64,000 nt of DNA from Bacteroidales bacterium (GTDB taxonomy: Bacteria; Bacteroidota; Bacteroidia; Bacteroidales; UBA1556), in NCBI GenBank assembly GCA_023146135.1, contig JAGLCR010000029.1, positions 1 through 64,000 of the forward strand, given 5' to 3'. The notes below the pieces were generated by a model. That model worked only from the letters and a program-made list of their open reading frames with translations. It did not search any database and was not told where the DNA came from. This document shows positions 1 through 9,874 of this stretch, piece after piece. The position numbers were made by a program, and so were the translations under genes. How positions within the stretch are numbered: the first letter of the stretch is position 1; every line of letters begins with the position of its first letter.

Positions 1-26
1 CAATCAACTCACCAAACAGAAGGTCC

Positions 27-160
27 CTGAGCCTGTCGAAGGGCCGTATAACCCAATCAACTCTCTAAACATAAGGTCCAAAAAAACAAACCTAAAATCC
101 TTGAGCCTATCGAAGGGCCGTTCAAAAAACAAACCTAAAATCCTTGAGCCTATCAAAGGA
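27..160. repeat. REP-like repeats with core GAGCCTRTCGAAGG, three copies
   Basis: Three copies of a TGAGCCTRTCRAAGG core lie at about 27-47, 99-122 and 142-160. The last two sit in a near-tandem duplication of about 44 bp that begins with an A-rich stretch. The flanks of the first copy (2-26) are also duplicated at 55-79. The same core in the opposite orientation occurs at 55512-55594. No coding potential is evident. The function is unknown; the arrangement is typical of dispersed intergenic REP-like elements. Confidence 0.7.
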
Positions 161-895
161 CTATAAAATAACTTCTCCTTTGTAATATTCTTTGGTTTCA
201 ATTAATGCACCAAGCTCATTATACTCTTTCCATATTCCGTTGCGCTGATAGTCATATTGGAACTTATTATATTGAACAGGCCCCTCTTCTTTAACTTTTC
301 CAGACGAAAAATAATCTTTTTGATAATAGCTCCATTTCTTTCGGCTGAGCAGCTCCAAACTCGACATCAGTTTGCCATCAGGATAATAATTCTCGTATAA
401 AGTGTAACAGCCATTTCGCTTATCATGCTCCTCGATAGAAGCCTTATTACCATTGGGATAGTATTCAATAAACTTCACAATTTCATCCTTGCGATACTCA
501 ATATATTCCTTTGGCTTTCCTGTGGAGTAATAGCTCTTTATTGTTAGCTTAAAAGTACCAGATATTGCATATGAGCGTTCCAGCTGCCCGTTGGGATAAT
601 AGTTTTTATAGGAAGAAATTAGCTGTCCATTTTGATAATACCCATTGTGTTTAATGCTTGAATCAGGATAATAGTCCTTAATCCTACCATTGAATTTTAA
701 GCCATCCTTAATACGAATTTTTTCACCTCCCAACATGGGAGTATATTTATTATAGTCGTCAATAGGAGCACTGCTGCTGTCCACAATCAGTGAATCTGCC
801 ATTTCAAAATTGAAATCATTTTCCTGGCCAAAAGTGGGGTTTTGTAATATATTGATAAAAAGAACAAACCCCAAAATAACAGTAATACGATACAC
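161..895 (-). CDS. Secreted MORN-repeat protein, YwqK-like
   Basis: The product is 244 aa. An N-terminal signal peptide of about 23 residues ends near TFGQ, so export to the periplasm or surface is predicted. The rest is built from repeated YYPNG/YYPDG/YFSSG units (at least six), the pattern of MORN_2 repeats annotated as YwqK-family antitoxin proteins in many Bacteroidota. The family name does not establish an antitoxin role here, and no toxin gene is adjacent. The start is a GTG at 895-893 overlapping the TAG stop of pyrF (TAGTG), so translation is probably coupled to pyrF. No alternative Met would keep the signal peptide. The gene ends next to the REP-like repeats at the window edge. Molecular function is unknown. 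Confidence 0.75.
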   Translation of the reverse strand: MYRITVILGFVLFINILQNPTFGQENDFNFEMADSLIVDSSSAPIDDYNKYTPMLGGEKIRIKDGLKFNGRIKDYYPDSSIKHNGYYQNGQLISSYKNYYPNGQLERSYAISGTFKLTIKSYYSTGKPKEYIEYRKDEIVKFIEYYPNGNKASIEEHDKRNGCYTLYENYYPDGKLMSSLELLSRKKWSYYQKDYFSSGKVKEEGPVQYNKFQYDYQRNGIWKEYNELGALIETKEYYKGEVIL

Positions 896-1764
896 TATAC
901 CAATCCTTTTTCTTTGAGCAATCCTTCCATTTGGTCTTTTACCTCACGTGCCTTCTCTGCAGCAACTTCAGCGAAATCAGCTCCATCAGAAGCAAATATA
1001 ATTCCGCGTGATGAGTTAACTAAAAGGCCACATTGATTATTCATACCATGCTTGGCAACCTCCTCAAGACTACCACCTTGAGCGCCTATACCAGGAACTA
1101 ACAGAAAATGGTAGGGAGCATGCTGACGCACTTTAATAAAATAATCAGACTTTGTGGCTCCCACTACATACATCATATTCTCCACATAACCCCATTGCTG
1201 CGATGTAAGAATCACCCTCTCGAACAGGCGCTTTGGAAGAACAGAACGAATTCCTAAACGATTTAAAGCCTCTCCCACATCACGACGGTATAATTGAAAA
1301 TCACTTGCCCCTTTATTTGATGTCAGAGCCAAAAGAATGACCCATTTCGACTTATACTCTAGAAATGGACTTACCGAATCTTCTCCCATATAAGGAGCCA
1401 CTGTAATGGCGTCAAAATTCATGTTTTCAAAAAATGCTTTTGCGTAAAGTTTTGATGTATTTCCAATATCACCACGTTTAGCATCGGCAATGGTAAAAAC
1501 CTCTGGAGCCTTTTCATTTAAATAATTAATGGTCTTTTCCAAAGAATCCCAGCCCTTAGATCCGCGACTTTCATAAAAAGCAATATTTGGTTTATAGGCC
1601 ACAGTATATGGTAAGGTGGCATCTATAATTGCTTTGTTAAATGAAAATACTGGGTCTTCACAATCCAACAAATGTTTTGGAATTTTATTAATATCTGAAT
1701 CTAAACCAACGCAAAGAAAAGATTTCTTCTTCTTTATTTGCTCAAAAAGCTCTTGTCTGTTCAT
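895..1764 (-). CDS. pyrF: Orotidine 5'-phosphate decarboxylase
   Basis: The 289 aa product catalyses the last step of UMP synthesis, decarboxylation of OMP to UMP, in the cytosol. The catalytic [10 protein letters not shown] motif lies near residues 94-103 and the phosphate-binding LLVNSSRGI segment near 247-255. The length fits the long (type 2) PyrF subfamily. It lies 54 nt downstream of prfA and overlaps the GTG start of the following MORN-repeat gene, consistent with a purM-prfA-pyrF transcription unit. Nothing in the sequence looks damaged. Confidence 0.95.
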   Translation of the reverse strand: MNRQELFEQIKKKKSFLCVGLDSDINKIPKHLLDCEDPVFSFNKAIIDATLPYTVAYKPNIAFYESRGSKGWDSLEKTINYLNEKAPEVFTIADAKRGDIGNTSKLYAKAFFENMNFDAITVAPYMGEDSVSPFLEYKSKWVILLALTSNKGASDFQLYRRDVGEALNRLGIRSVLPKRLFERVILTSQQWGYVENMMYVVGATKSDYFIKVRQHAPYHFLLVPGIGAQGGSLEEVAKHGMNNQCGLLVNSSRGIIFASDGADFAEVAAEKAREVKDQMEGLLKEKGLV

Positions 1765-1818
1765 ATTTATCTCTTTTGAATTCTGAATTACTAGTTATGC
1801 TATTGTAAAAAAATACCT

Positions 1819-2886
1819 TTACGATTCTTCTTTTAGTCGTTCCGCATTCTCAGCCAATTGCAATGCATCAATAATCTCTTGAATATTCCCATCAATAATT
1901 GATGGTAAATTGTATAATGTAAGCCCTATACGATGATCAGTCACCCTACCTTGAGGCCAGTTATAAGTACGAATTTTTGCGGAGCGATCGCCAGTAGAAA
2001 CCATAGTTTTACGCTTGGATGAAATTTCATCCAGATACTTCTGATGCTCAATTTCGTAAATTCGAGTACGCAATACGCTCATCGCCTTATTCAAGTTCTT
2101 AAGCTGTGATTTCTCATCTTGGCAAGTAACCACAATACCGGAAGGAACGTGAGTTAATCGTATGGCCGAGTAGGTAGTATTTACCGACTGTCCACCAGGT
2201 CCCGATGCACAATAAGTATCTTTACGAATATCTGCTGGGTTAAGATCAATATCAAACTCCTCAGCCTCAGGAAGAACAGCAACTGTAGCGGCAGAAGTAT
2301 GTACTCGACCTTGAGTTTCGGTTTTTGGAACGCGTTGCACACGATGTACTCCCGATTCAAACTTCATAGTACCATATACATCCTTGCCCGAAACATTGGC
2401 TACTATCTCTTTATATCCACCCATAGTACCCTCGGTTATCTCTACGATATCCATTTTCCAGCCTTTGGTTTCGATGTATTTTGAATACATACGAAATAAA
2501 TCGCCTGCAAAAATACTCGCCTCATCACCACCTGTACCAGCACGAATCTCTAAAACTATATTCTTAGCATCTTCAGGATCCTTTGGAATAAGCAAAACCT
2601 TAATAATATCATCCAATGCGGTCTTACGTTTTTCATAATCGCTAAGCTCAGCCTTGGCCATTTCTATAAAATCAGCATCCGTTTCCGATTGCAACATTTC
2701 CTTTGTTGAATCAATATTCTCAACAATGTTCTTATACTCCATATAAGCCTCTACAACAGGCTCCAATTCACGATAATCACGATTTAGCTTCACAAAACGC
2801 TTCATGTCAGCAATCACTGCTGGATTATTCATCTGCTCTCCTATTTCGAGCCAGCGGTTGTGTATGCCTGCTAATCTTTCTAACAT
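1819..2886 (-). CDS. prfA: Peptide chain release factor 1
   Basis: The 355 aa product recognises UAA and UAG stop codons and triggers peptide release. The GGQ motif is present in GPGGQSVN, and the codon-recognition PxT tripeptide appears as PKT in [16 protein letters not shown]2 would have SPF there. Length is usual for RF1. It sits between the purM-type gene (50 nt upstream) and pyrF (54 nt downstream) on the same strand, so the three are probably co-transcribed. There is no frameshift like that of RF2 genes. Confidence 0.96.
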   Translation of the reverse strand: MLERLAGIHNRWLEIGEQMNNPAVIADMKRFVKLNRDYRELEPVVEAYMEYKNIVENIDSTKEMLQSETDADFIEMAKAELSDYEKRKTALDDIIKVLLIPKDPEDAKNIVLEIRAGTGGDEASIFAGDLFRMYSKYIETKGWKMDIVEITEGTMGGYKEIVANVSGKDVYGTMKFESGVHRVQRVPKTETQGRVHTSAATVAVLPEAEEFDIDLNPADIRKDTYCASGPGGQSVNTTYSAIRLTHVPSGIVVTCQDEKSQLKNLNKAMSVLRTRIYEIEHQKYLDEISSKRKTMVSTGDRSAKIRTYNWPQGRVTDHRIGLTLYNLPSIIDGNIQEIIDALQLAENAERLKEES

Positions 2887-2936
2887 AATTATACTTTTAT
2901 AAAAGCTATTTGGTAAAAACTAGCTCTATTTATTTC

Positions 2937-4106
2937 TTAATAATTGAACTCGCCAAGTTCCGATTTTATAGTTAAGGATTTTCCATCACTAGCATGGCAG
3001 TGACCAATAATTTTGGCATCAATTCCAAACGATTTGGAAATAGCAATTAGCCCTTCAGCAGTTTTAGCATCAGTATAAATTTCCATACGGTGCCCCATAT
3101 TAAAAACCTTATACATTTCCTGCCAAGGAGTTTGCGATTGCTCCTGAATCATTTTGAACAAGGGTGGTACATCAAACATATTATCTTTAACAATATGTAG
3201 ATTATTTACAAAATGTAAAACCTTTGTTTGAGCACCTCCACTACAATGCACCATGCCATGAATTTGTTTATGGTGTTCTGCCAGCATTTTCTGAATTACT
3301 GGAGCATAAGTACGAGTTGGCGAAAGCACCATTTTTCCAGCATCTACACCTTTAACAGAAGTATCGTCGGTCAATTTCATGCCACCAGAATACACTAAAT
3401 CGCTAGGAACACTATGGTCATAGCTCTCAGGATATTTATCAGCTAGATACTTGCTAAAAACATCGTGTCGGGCAGAGGTTAAACCATTACTTCCCATACC
3501 ACCATTATACTCCGTTTCGTAGGTTGCCTGTCCGAAAGACTCCAAACCCACAATTACATCGCCATCGGCAATATTTGCATTATCTATCACTTCGGAACGT
3601 TTCATGCGAGCTGTTACTGTAGAATCCACAATAATAGTACGCACTAAATCCCCCACATCGGCGGTTTCGCCACCAGTAGAATGAATACCTACTCCATGCT
3701 CCCGCATATGAGCTAAAAACTCTTCAGTACCTTCAATAAGCTCTTTTATAACTTCGCCAGGAATTAGGTTTTTGTTTCGACCTATGGTAGACGAAAGTAA
3801 AATATTATCCACAGACCCTACGCAAAGCAAATCATCAAGATTCATTACAATAGCATCCTGAGCAATACCCCTCCATACCGACACATCGCCAGTTTCTTTC
3901 CAATACATATAAGCAAGAGCCGATTTTGTACCTGCCCCATCCGCGTGCATTATTATACAATGGTCTTCAGAACCAGACAATAGATCGGGAACAATCTTAC
4001 AAAAAGCATTTGGAAAAAGCCCTTTATCCACATTCTTAATTGCCTCATGCACATCTTCTTTAGACGCCGAAACACCTCTCAAATTATATCTTAATTCCTC
4101 GCTCAT
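2937..4106 (-). CDS. purM: Phosphoribosylformylglycinamidine cyclo-ligase (AIR synthase) family
   Basis: The 389 aa protein has the PurM-like ATP-binding fold: the Gly/Ala/Thr segment HADGAGTKSALAY near residue 54, DDLLCVGSVDNI near 91, and HSTGGETADVGD near 142. PurM closes formylglycinamidine ribotide to aminoimidazole ribotide in purine synthesis. This longer form, annotated as PurM or AIR synthase-related, is what I recall from Bacteroidota. The substrate assignment is by family only, because PurL, SelD and ThiL share the fold. It is probably the first gene of the purM-prfA-pyrF run. Confidence 0.82.
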   Translation of the reverse strand: MSEELRYNLRGVSASKEDVHEAIKNVDKGLFPNAFCKIVPDLLSGSEDHCIIMHADGAGTKSALAYMYWKETGDVSVWRGIAQDAIVMNLDDLLCVGSVDNILLSSTIGRNKNLIPGEVIKELIEGTEEFLAHMREHGVGIHSTGGETADVGDLVRTIIVDSTVTARMKRSEVIDNANIADGDVIVGLESFGQATYETEYNGGMGSNGLTSARHDVFSKYLADKYPESYDHSVPSDLVYSGGMKLTDDTSVKGVDAGKMVLSPTRTYAPVIQKMLAEHHKQIHGMVHCSGGAQTKVLHFVNNLHIVKDNMFDVPPLFKMIQEQSQTPWQEMYKVFNMGHRMEIYTDAKTAEGLIAISKSFGIDAKIIGHCHASDGKSLTIKSELGEFNY

Positions 4107-4191
4107 ATCAATACTTAATTACTCTTGCAAAGTTAGTCTTTTAAGCAATAGCTTTTCTGATTTTCAAATCAAATTACCCCCCTATAAACAC

Positions 4192-4225
4192 AAAAAAAGC
4201 ACCCAACATTACTGAAGGGTGCTTT
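4192..4225 (-). terminator. Rho-independent terminator after the OmpA-family gene
   Basis: A 9-bp stem AAAGCACCC/GGGTGCTTT with a 12-nt loop is followed on the minus strand by a T-run (A-run at 4192-4198 on plus). It begins 18 nt beyond the stop of the 4243-6741 gene and separates it from purM. Confidence 0.88.
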
Positions 4226-4242
4226 CGTTATTTTATAACTAT

Positions 4243-6741
4243 TTATTCAAAAATAAATGTTTCATTATCTTTATCAATAGAGTAGTCGCTAAATTCTGTC
4301 ATTACAGCATCACCAAAAATAACTTTTGCACCTTGATCATGCACTATTTTAGCCTCTGTATCATAAACAATCTTACTACCCACCATTAAGCGCTGAATTA
4401 CAAATATTTCACCATCCTTAGGTGTACCATCTTCAGTAAATGCATCGGCACCATTATTAAAATCTTTAACGCCTAGTTTATGCTTGCCCATAAGCTCAAG
4501 CACAACGGATAATGATAATTTAAGGTCGTCCTCTTTTTCAATGAAAGCGAAATCATAAGTAGTACCATTAAGAACACAGCTCCCAAAAATGGTATCTCTC
4601 TTCGTTTCAAATCGTACTCTGTTATCGTCAGGATTTATTGCAATATCAACCGTACCAATAGAATCATTCGAATTTTGAGGTACATAATCGTCACGAAGAA
4701 TACGGAACTCAGTTCGACGGTTTAATTGGTGTGCTGCTTCTTGTTTCTTGTTATTTCGTAAGGACTTAATATACTCTTCACTCAATGTGGTTCCTGAAGG
4801 AAAATAAACACCTGAAAACTTACCATCTTGAGAGAATCTATATCCATTTTTCAAAACTCGAGGCTTACGCTCACCGTATCCTTTAGCCTGCATACGTCCT
4901 GCTTCAATCCCCTTAGTAATTAAATAATCAACTACCTCGTTGGCACGTTTCTGACTAAGCACATCATTCTTCTCATCAGTATCACGGAAATCGGTGTGAG
5001 ACGCCAACTCAATTACAATGGTTGGATTATCTTGCATTGTTTGAATAAGACCATTCAGTGAATCTTGATACTGAGGTTGAAGATCCCACATCGCTAATTT
5101 ATATCTAATTTCAGGAAGTGGAATTGGATCTGGTGGAATTGGAGTCAATTTGAAATCCAATTTCAAGTCTTCTGTCTTATTTCTACCTACAGTAGTTTCA
5201 GTTCCAGTAGCTCCAAAATAACCTTTGTGAGACACCTTTAGTGTATAAGTTACATTCTTTAATATCTGCTTTTTATTAAAATTATAATAGCCTCTATTAT
5301 CAGTAGTAGTTTTAAGGACTTTACCATCAGAGCCACTCAACATAACGGTTGAACCAGGCAAATACTGTAATGTTGACTCATCACGAACCACACCAGAAAG
5401 TGTAAACACTACTTCAGGTAGCCAAAACTCATATATATCAGATTGACCACGGCCACCTTTACGTACTGAGGAGAAAAGCCCCATTTCTTCACAATTAATT
5501 TTCGTACGATCAGGCATCACATGCACTAATGTGCGCGCCTTGCTAAACACCATGCCAAAATCATCACCTGATGAATTCAGTGGATGACCTAGATTTTCAG
5601 CCTTCGTCCATTTACCATCAACATACTCAGATCTGAACAAGTCAAGACCACCCATTCCTCCACGTCCATCGGAAGAGAAGTATAAATAAGTTGGCCCATC
5701 AGAAATCTCTCTAAGGGTAGGGAATAGTTCATTTCCTTTTGTATTAATACCATTACCCAAGTTACGTGGCTTACTAAATGGCTTTGATTTCTTACGACGT
5801 TTGGCTACCCAAATATCACGACCACCATAGCCATTTGGCAAATTGGCAGCAAAATACATTGTTTTTTCATTTCGAGATATTGCGGGATGCCCCACACGAA
5901 TACTATCATCGGCAATAGGTAATATAGTTGGCTCTGTCCATGTTTTACCACGTCGGTTTGATGCGTAGATAGCACAACCCATCACCTCTTTTTTATTAAC
6001 TACACATCGGGTAAAATACAAAGTATTAAACTTACGATTAAATGTAGCCGATCCATTATTCTCATTGGTATTAATCATACCCTTTTCGTCAACTACCACT
6101 GGCTTGCTCCAATTACCTCGAGGGTCAAGCTGGGTAACAAAAATTGCAGAAAATGGTTGTCCTGTATTTGGGTCAACATCGGTATCTGCATCTTTACGAG
6201 AAGAAGTAAATACAAATGATTTATACTTTTTATCCGAGTATACAGGAGAGAAATCATCTTCACGTGAATTGAGTCGTGTAAGGGGATTCACTCCATACTG
6301 AGTAGGCTCTTTAGCCCATGTAATGGCATTTTGGCACGACTCAAGCCCCATCTTACCACGAGGGTCACCGGGCACCAGTTTTATATACTTTTTGAATTGT
6401 GCTATTGCTTGCTGATATTTTTGTTGATCACGCATAGCTTCAGCATAATACAAATAAACGATTGGATCTGAATACTTTGCTCTAATCAGTCGAGAATATT
6501 GTTGTTCCGCCTTCTTAGGATCTTTTGTAAGTCGATAACATTCCGCTATTTGAAATGCAATACGCTTTTTCTCTACTTTATTCTTAACTTTTCCTGATGC
6601 CTTCTTATAAAGCGATATGGCAGAAAAATATTGCTCATATTTAAAGGCATTGTCAGCCTCCTCAGTAAAATTTCGCTGAGCAATTGTGGTGATTGGTATC
6701 ACTAAAACAAGTAAAACAAATAATAGTTTAGATATTTTCAT
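4243..6741 (-). CDS. OmpA-family protein with TPR, PD40 propeller, CRD and degenerate retropepsin-like tail (PorE-like)
   Basis: The 832 aa product has a signal peptide (residues 1-21, ending TIAQ). TPR-like helices follow (about 25-140), then a PD40/WD40-like propeller with repeated phrases such as SSDGRGGMGGLDLF (about 150-440), a carboxypeptidase-regulatory-like domain (about 445-540) and an OmpA C-terminal peptidoglycan-binding domain (about 555-690, with SHTDFRDTD and RANEVVDYL). This order matches PorE, a type IX secretion component, but Bacteroidota carry many paralogues, so T9SS membership is inference. Residues 693-832 resemble a retropepsin-like domain: an NG-containing strand, a hydrophobic-glycine VIFGDAV segment and a closing YSIDKDN strand. 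The position of the catalytic DTG reads EKE. It is probably transcribed alone, with a -7-like TAAATTTG at 6915-6922 and a leader of about 165 nt. Confidence 0.85.
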   Translation of the reverse strand: MKISKLLFVLLVLVIPITTIAQRNFTEEADNAFKYEQYFSAISLYKKASGKVKNKVEKKRIAFQIAECYRLTKDPKKAEQQYSRLIRAKYSDPIVYLYYAEAMRDQQKYQQAIAQFKKYIKLVPGDPRGKMGLESCQNAITWAKEPTQYGVNPLTRLNSREDDFSPVYSDKKYKSFVFTSSRKDADTDVDPNTGQPFSAIFVTQLDPRGNWSKPVVVDEKGMINTNENNGSATFNRKFNTLYFTRCVVNKKEVMGCAIYASNRRGKTWTEPTILPIADDSIRVGHPAISRNEKTMYFAANLPNGYGGRDIWVAKRRKKSKPFSKPRNLGNGINTKGNELFPTLREISDGPTYLYFSSDGRGGMGGLDLFRSEYVDGKWTKAENLGHPLNSSGDDFGMVFSKARTLVHVMPDRTKINCEEMGLFSSVRKGGRGQSDIYEFWLPEVVFTLSGVVRDESTLQYLPGSTVMLSGSDGKVLKTTTDNRGYYNFNKKQILKNVTYTLKVSHKGYFGATGTETTVGRNKTEDLKLDFKLTPIPPDPIPLPEIRYKLAMWDLQPQYQDSLNGLIQTMQDNPTIVIELASHTDFRDTDEKNDVLSQKRANEVVDYLITKGIEAGRMQAKGYGERKPRVLKNGYRFSQDGKFSGVYFPSGTTLSEEYIKSLRNNKKQEAAHQLNRRTEFRILRDDYVPQNSNDSIGTVDIAINPDDNRVRFETKRDTIFGSCVLNGTTYDFAFIEKEDDLKLSLSVVLELMGKHKLGVKDFNNGADAFTEDGTPKDGEIFVIQRLMVGSKIVYDTEAKIVHDQGAKVIFGDAVMTEFSDYSIDKDNETFIFE

Positions 6742-6914
6742 ATTCCTATCTTTAAAATAAACCTAATTAATAAAGTCTGTTTTTAACAACATAATTCACT
6801 ATCAAACTGATAGATAACCATAACTAAAAACACATCATTTTATTGTAATAAAATTTTGTTCCTGTACAATAATAAACAGCCGCTAATATAAGAGATTTTT
6901 TGATATTTAACAGA

Positions 6915-6922
6915 CAAATTTA
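6915..6922 (-). promoter_or_regulatory. Possible -7 element for the OmpA-family gene
   Basis: TAAATTTG fits the Bacteroidota TAnnTTTG -7 box. No clear TTG lies 18-20 bp upstream. The rest of the 267-nt gap 6742-7008 shows no gene and no strong hairpin. Confidence 0.4.
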
Positions 6923-7008
6923 CGACAGGAAAAAGATTTGTTTGCTTGCATCGAATATCTTAATATTTTGAAAGTTTTCTATCAAAATACTTCAAAATTG
7001 TTAAATTA

Positions 7009-7719
7009 TTAGCTCTTATGTAAACCACATTCGCGCGACTCGGGATTTTCCCACCACCATCGCCCAGCTCGTACATCCTCACCATCCATAATTGCTCGTG
7101 TACAGGGCTGGCAACCAATACTTGGAAAACCTTTTTTGTGTAATGGATTGAATGGGATTCCGTGCTTCTCCAGATAAGTCCAAACATCATCCTCTGACCA
7201 TTCTATAAGCGGGTTTATTTTCAACATGGAGGAGTTTTCATCCCACTCAACTATTTGCATATCGACACGAGTAACCGACTGCGATTTACGTAAACCTGTA
7301 AACCATGCTTGTCTTCCTACCAATGCTCTTTTAAGTGGATTTAACTTACGTACTTGACAACATAAATGTCGGTTATCGATGCTGTCAAAAAACAGGTTAA
7401 TACCTTTCTCTGCCACCATTTCTTCCACTTGAGTATGGTCTGGAAAGAAAATATCAATTATGATATTATAACGCTTATTCGTTCTATCTATTAATTCATA
7501 ACTTTCCGAAAATAAACGAGCAGTATCAAGGGTGAAAATTTTAAATGCCATTTTAGTTTCCACAAGCATTTGAGTGATTATCTGATCTTCGGCACCCAAA
7601 CTGCTACCAAAGGTAATTTTATCACCCATCTTCTTAATAAAAAAAGCTATTATTTCTTGTGCCGATTTCCCCTCTAACAAATCGTTTAATCCTGCTATAT
7701 CGTCTTTACTATAAATCAT
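7009..7719 (-). CDS. cysH: Assimilatory APS/PAPS reductase
   Basis: The 236 aa product reduces activated sulfate (APS or PAPS) to sulfite with thioredoxin. The PP-loop-like SSLGAEDQ near residue 39 binds the nucleotide. The [4Fe-4S] cysteines CC (120-121) and CxxC (203-206) that mark the APS-reducing type are all present, as is the catalytic Cys231 in the C-terminal ECGLHK motif. APS rather than PAPS is therefore the likelier substrate. cysD/cysN or other sulfate genes are not adjacent. The gene follows the ctp protease after 46 nt on the same strand and may be read through from it. Confidence 0.9.
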   Translation of the reverse strand: MIYSKDDIAGLNDLLEGKSAQEIIAFFIKKMGDKITFGSSLGAEDQIITQMLVETKMAFKIFTLDTARLFSESYELIDRTNKRYNIIIDIFFPDHTQVEEMVAEKGINLFFDSIDNRHLCCQVRKLNPLKRALVGRQAWFTGLRKSQSVTRVDMQIVEWDENSSMLKINPLIEWSEDDVWTYLEKHGIPFNPLHKKGFPSIGCQPCTRAIMDGEDVRAGRWWWENPESRECGLHKS

Positions 7720-7765
7720 TCTTATTTCTAATATTTTTTGTATTACCTTGAATTACACCTGTGTA

Positions 7766-9874
7766 TTACTTGATGTCATTTACAACTTTTATTGCCTCTT
7801 GAAGATAAATATCTTTTGTTAAACTTCTGTGCCATTTTTCAGCAACCTCCGTTTTGACAGTATCCATTAAGTAAATATTCATATCTACTTTTAAGGGCCG
7901 AACTATTACTGCGGTGGTATCCTTCATTATGCCTTTAAACTTTTTGCTCTCCGCCTCCAACTTAAGTTCGTTGGATTGAAACTCTTTGAAGTTAAGACTA
8001 TGAACCGTTTGGTTACGCATACGTTTAACACGTTTAGCCTGCTCCTTTTTCAATCTAAACTTTTCGCTATTAGCCACTCTATCATTACTTGTTTTAATCA
8101 CCTTATCAAAATCAGACTGATTAGCTACTTCAATATACTTTACTGGCTCAATTTCATCCCAAGGCAAGAAATTATCCAGCTCATGCTCTCCATATTTTAT
8201 AAACATAAAGTTATCAGGCAAAACCACATCGGGAGCAACTCCCTTAAGTTGCGTGGCTCCTCCATTGATTCGATAAAATTTTTGAATAGTCAATTTCTCT
8301 GCACCAAATGGTTTGAAATGATTCATTTGATCTGGAGCAAAGCGATCGAGGTCAATAAATCGTTGTACAGTTCCTTTTCCAAAGGTCTGTTTTCCACCTA
8401 TAATAATAGCACGTTTATAATCCTGCATTGCTGCCGCAAAAATTTCAGAGGCCGAAGCCGAATTGGAATTCACCATAATAGCTAAAGGACCATCATATTG
8501 TATTGTTGCGTCAGTATCATCCATCGACTGGGCTTTTTTTCCTTTTTGCTTTACTTGAACAATAGGACCTTTCTCTATAAAATAACCTCCCATGGTAACC
8601 ACATCCTGCAATGATCCTCCGCCATCATTTCTGAGATCGATAATCATACCATCAACACCCTCAGCTTTGAGCTTATTTATTTCCTTCAAAACATCATCAG
8701 CACTACGACGCCCACCTCCTTTTTCATTAAAATTCACATAAAATGAAGGGAGATAAATATAGCCAATTCGTTTTTTAGAATCTTTAACTGATACAATAAC
8801 TGACTTAGCATAAGTAGCTTCAATAATAACCACATCGCGTACAATAGAAATCACAGTAATTGTTCCATCCACTTTCTTTACAGTCAACTTTACTGTTGTA
8901 CCTTTTTTTCCTCTGATAAACTTCACCGCTTTATCAAGGCGCATGCCTATCAAATCTAAGGGCTCATCATCTCCCTGAGCCACTTTTAATATCAAGTCAC
9001 CTGCCTTCAAGTCTCCTTGTTTCCATGAAGGGCTGCCTGGCACAATATTCACAACTTTTATATAACCATCTTTTTCTTGCAAAGTAGCACCAATTCCTTC
9101 CAACTGACCCGACATGCGGATATCAAAATCCTCTTTAACCTTGGGTGGATAATAACTAGTATGTGGGTCATAACTACCATTAATAGCATTGAGATAAAGC
9201 GCAAAGTAATCTTTACGCTCCAACTGTCCCAAGCGTCGGAAATAGTCTTTATTTTGTTTTAAAACTTTGGCCCGAGCATCTTCCTCTAGCTCGTTAAATG
9301 ACTTTTGCACAACAGAAGTATCATTTTTCTCCAATGCTTTTTCTTGACTTTTCAGCTTAGACGAAATACGCAGCATTACCTGATATTTCAACGATTTTCG
9401 CCACATATCTTTCAGATCATCCTCATTAGTGGCCCAAATATTTTTTTCATCATCAAGCTGAATGTTTTCCTTTTTAGTAAAATCAAAAGGTTTGTCAAGA
9501 ATGTCACTATAATAAGCCTCAGCATCCTTAGTCCTTTGAGCAATTAAACTATAGGAGGCATCGAAAAATTCTTGCGTGCGACCTTCAATTTCATTATCAA
9601 TTTCCGTTTCGTAAGCACGAAGCTTATCCATATCCGACTTAAGAAGAAACTTTTTGGTATAATCTAATCGCTCGATAAATAATGAAAATACCTTTTTCGA
9701 AAACTCATCATCCATGGCCCGATGTTCATAGTGAACATACTTCAAGCTGCTAACAACTAAATCAGTAAGATATAATTCTTTCTGAACCTCCTCCTTACTA
9801 TTATTAATAGAGAAGGCCAAAATAAGGCCTAATGGAAGCACAATGGCTAGGGAAATAAGTATTCTTTTACGCAT
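7766..9874 (-). CDS. prc: Carboxy-terminal processing (tail-specific) protease, S41 family
   Basis: The 702 aa protein starts with a signal/anchor segment (residues about 4-22), predicting a periplasmic enzyme. A helical N-terminal domain is followed by a PDZ domain (about 235-325, with EGIGATL and SPSWKQGDLKAGDLIL) and the S41 catalytic core. The nucleophile Ser lies in NSNSASASEIFAAAMQDY and the general-base Lys in FGKGTVQRF, the Ser-Lys dyad of Prc/Tsp. A C-terminal helical domain completes the usual Prc length (about 680 aa in E. coli). It would degrade or trim envelope proteins. It is transcribed divergently from typA. Confidence 0.93.
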   Translation of the reverse strand: MRKRILISLAIVLPLGLILAFSINNSKEEVQKELYLTDLVVSSLKYVHYEHRAMDDEFSKKVFSLFIERLDYTKKFLLKSDMDKLRAYETEIDNEIEGRTQEFFDASYSLIAQRTKDAEAYYSDILDKPFDFTKKENIQLDDEKNIWATNEDDLKDMWRKSLKYQVMLRISSKLKSQEKALEKNDTSVVQKSFNELEEDARAKVLKQNKDYFRRLGQLERKDYFALYLNAINGSYDPHTSYYPPKVKEDFDIRMSGQLEGIGATLQEKDGYIKVVNIVPGSPSWKQGDLKAGDLILKVAQGDDEPLDLIGMRLDKAVKFIRGKKGTTVKLTVKKVDGTITVISIVRDVVIIEATYAKSVIVSVKDSKKRIGYIYLPSFYVNFNEKGGGRRSADDVLKEINKLKAEGVDGMIIDLRNDGGGSLQDVVTMGGYFIEKGPIVQVKQKGKKAQSMDDTDATIQYDGPLAIMVNSNSASASEIFAAAMQDYKRAIIIGGKQTFGKGTVQRFIDLDRFAPDQMNHFKPFGAEKLTIQKFYRINGGATQLKGVAPDVVLPDNFMFIKYGEHELDNFLPWDEIEPVKYIEVANQSDFDKVIKTSNDRVANSEKFRLKKEQAKRVKRMRNQTVHSLNFKEFQSNELKLEAESKKFKGIMKDTTAVIVRPLKVDMNIYLMDTVKTEVAEKWHRSLTKDIYLQEAIKVVNDIK

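Noticed and set aside
161-895. Toxin-antitoxin function for the YwqK-like gene
   Set aside because: No toxin-like neighbour is present; the repeats only show family resemblance.
7976-8485. 169-codon open frame on plus inside prc
   Set aside because: It is antisense to a clear S41 protease with intact motifs, has no recognisable domain and is a by-product of AT-rich codon use.
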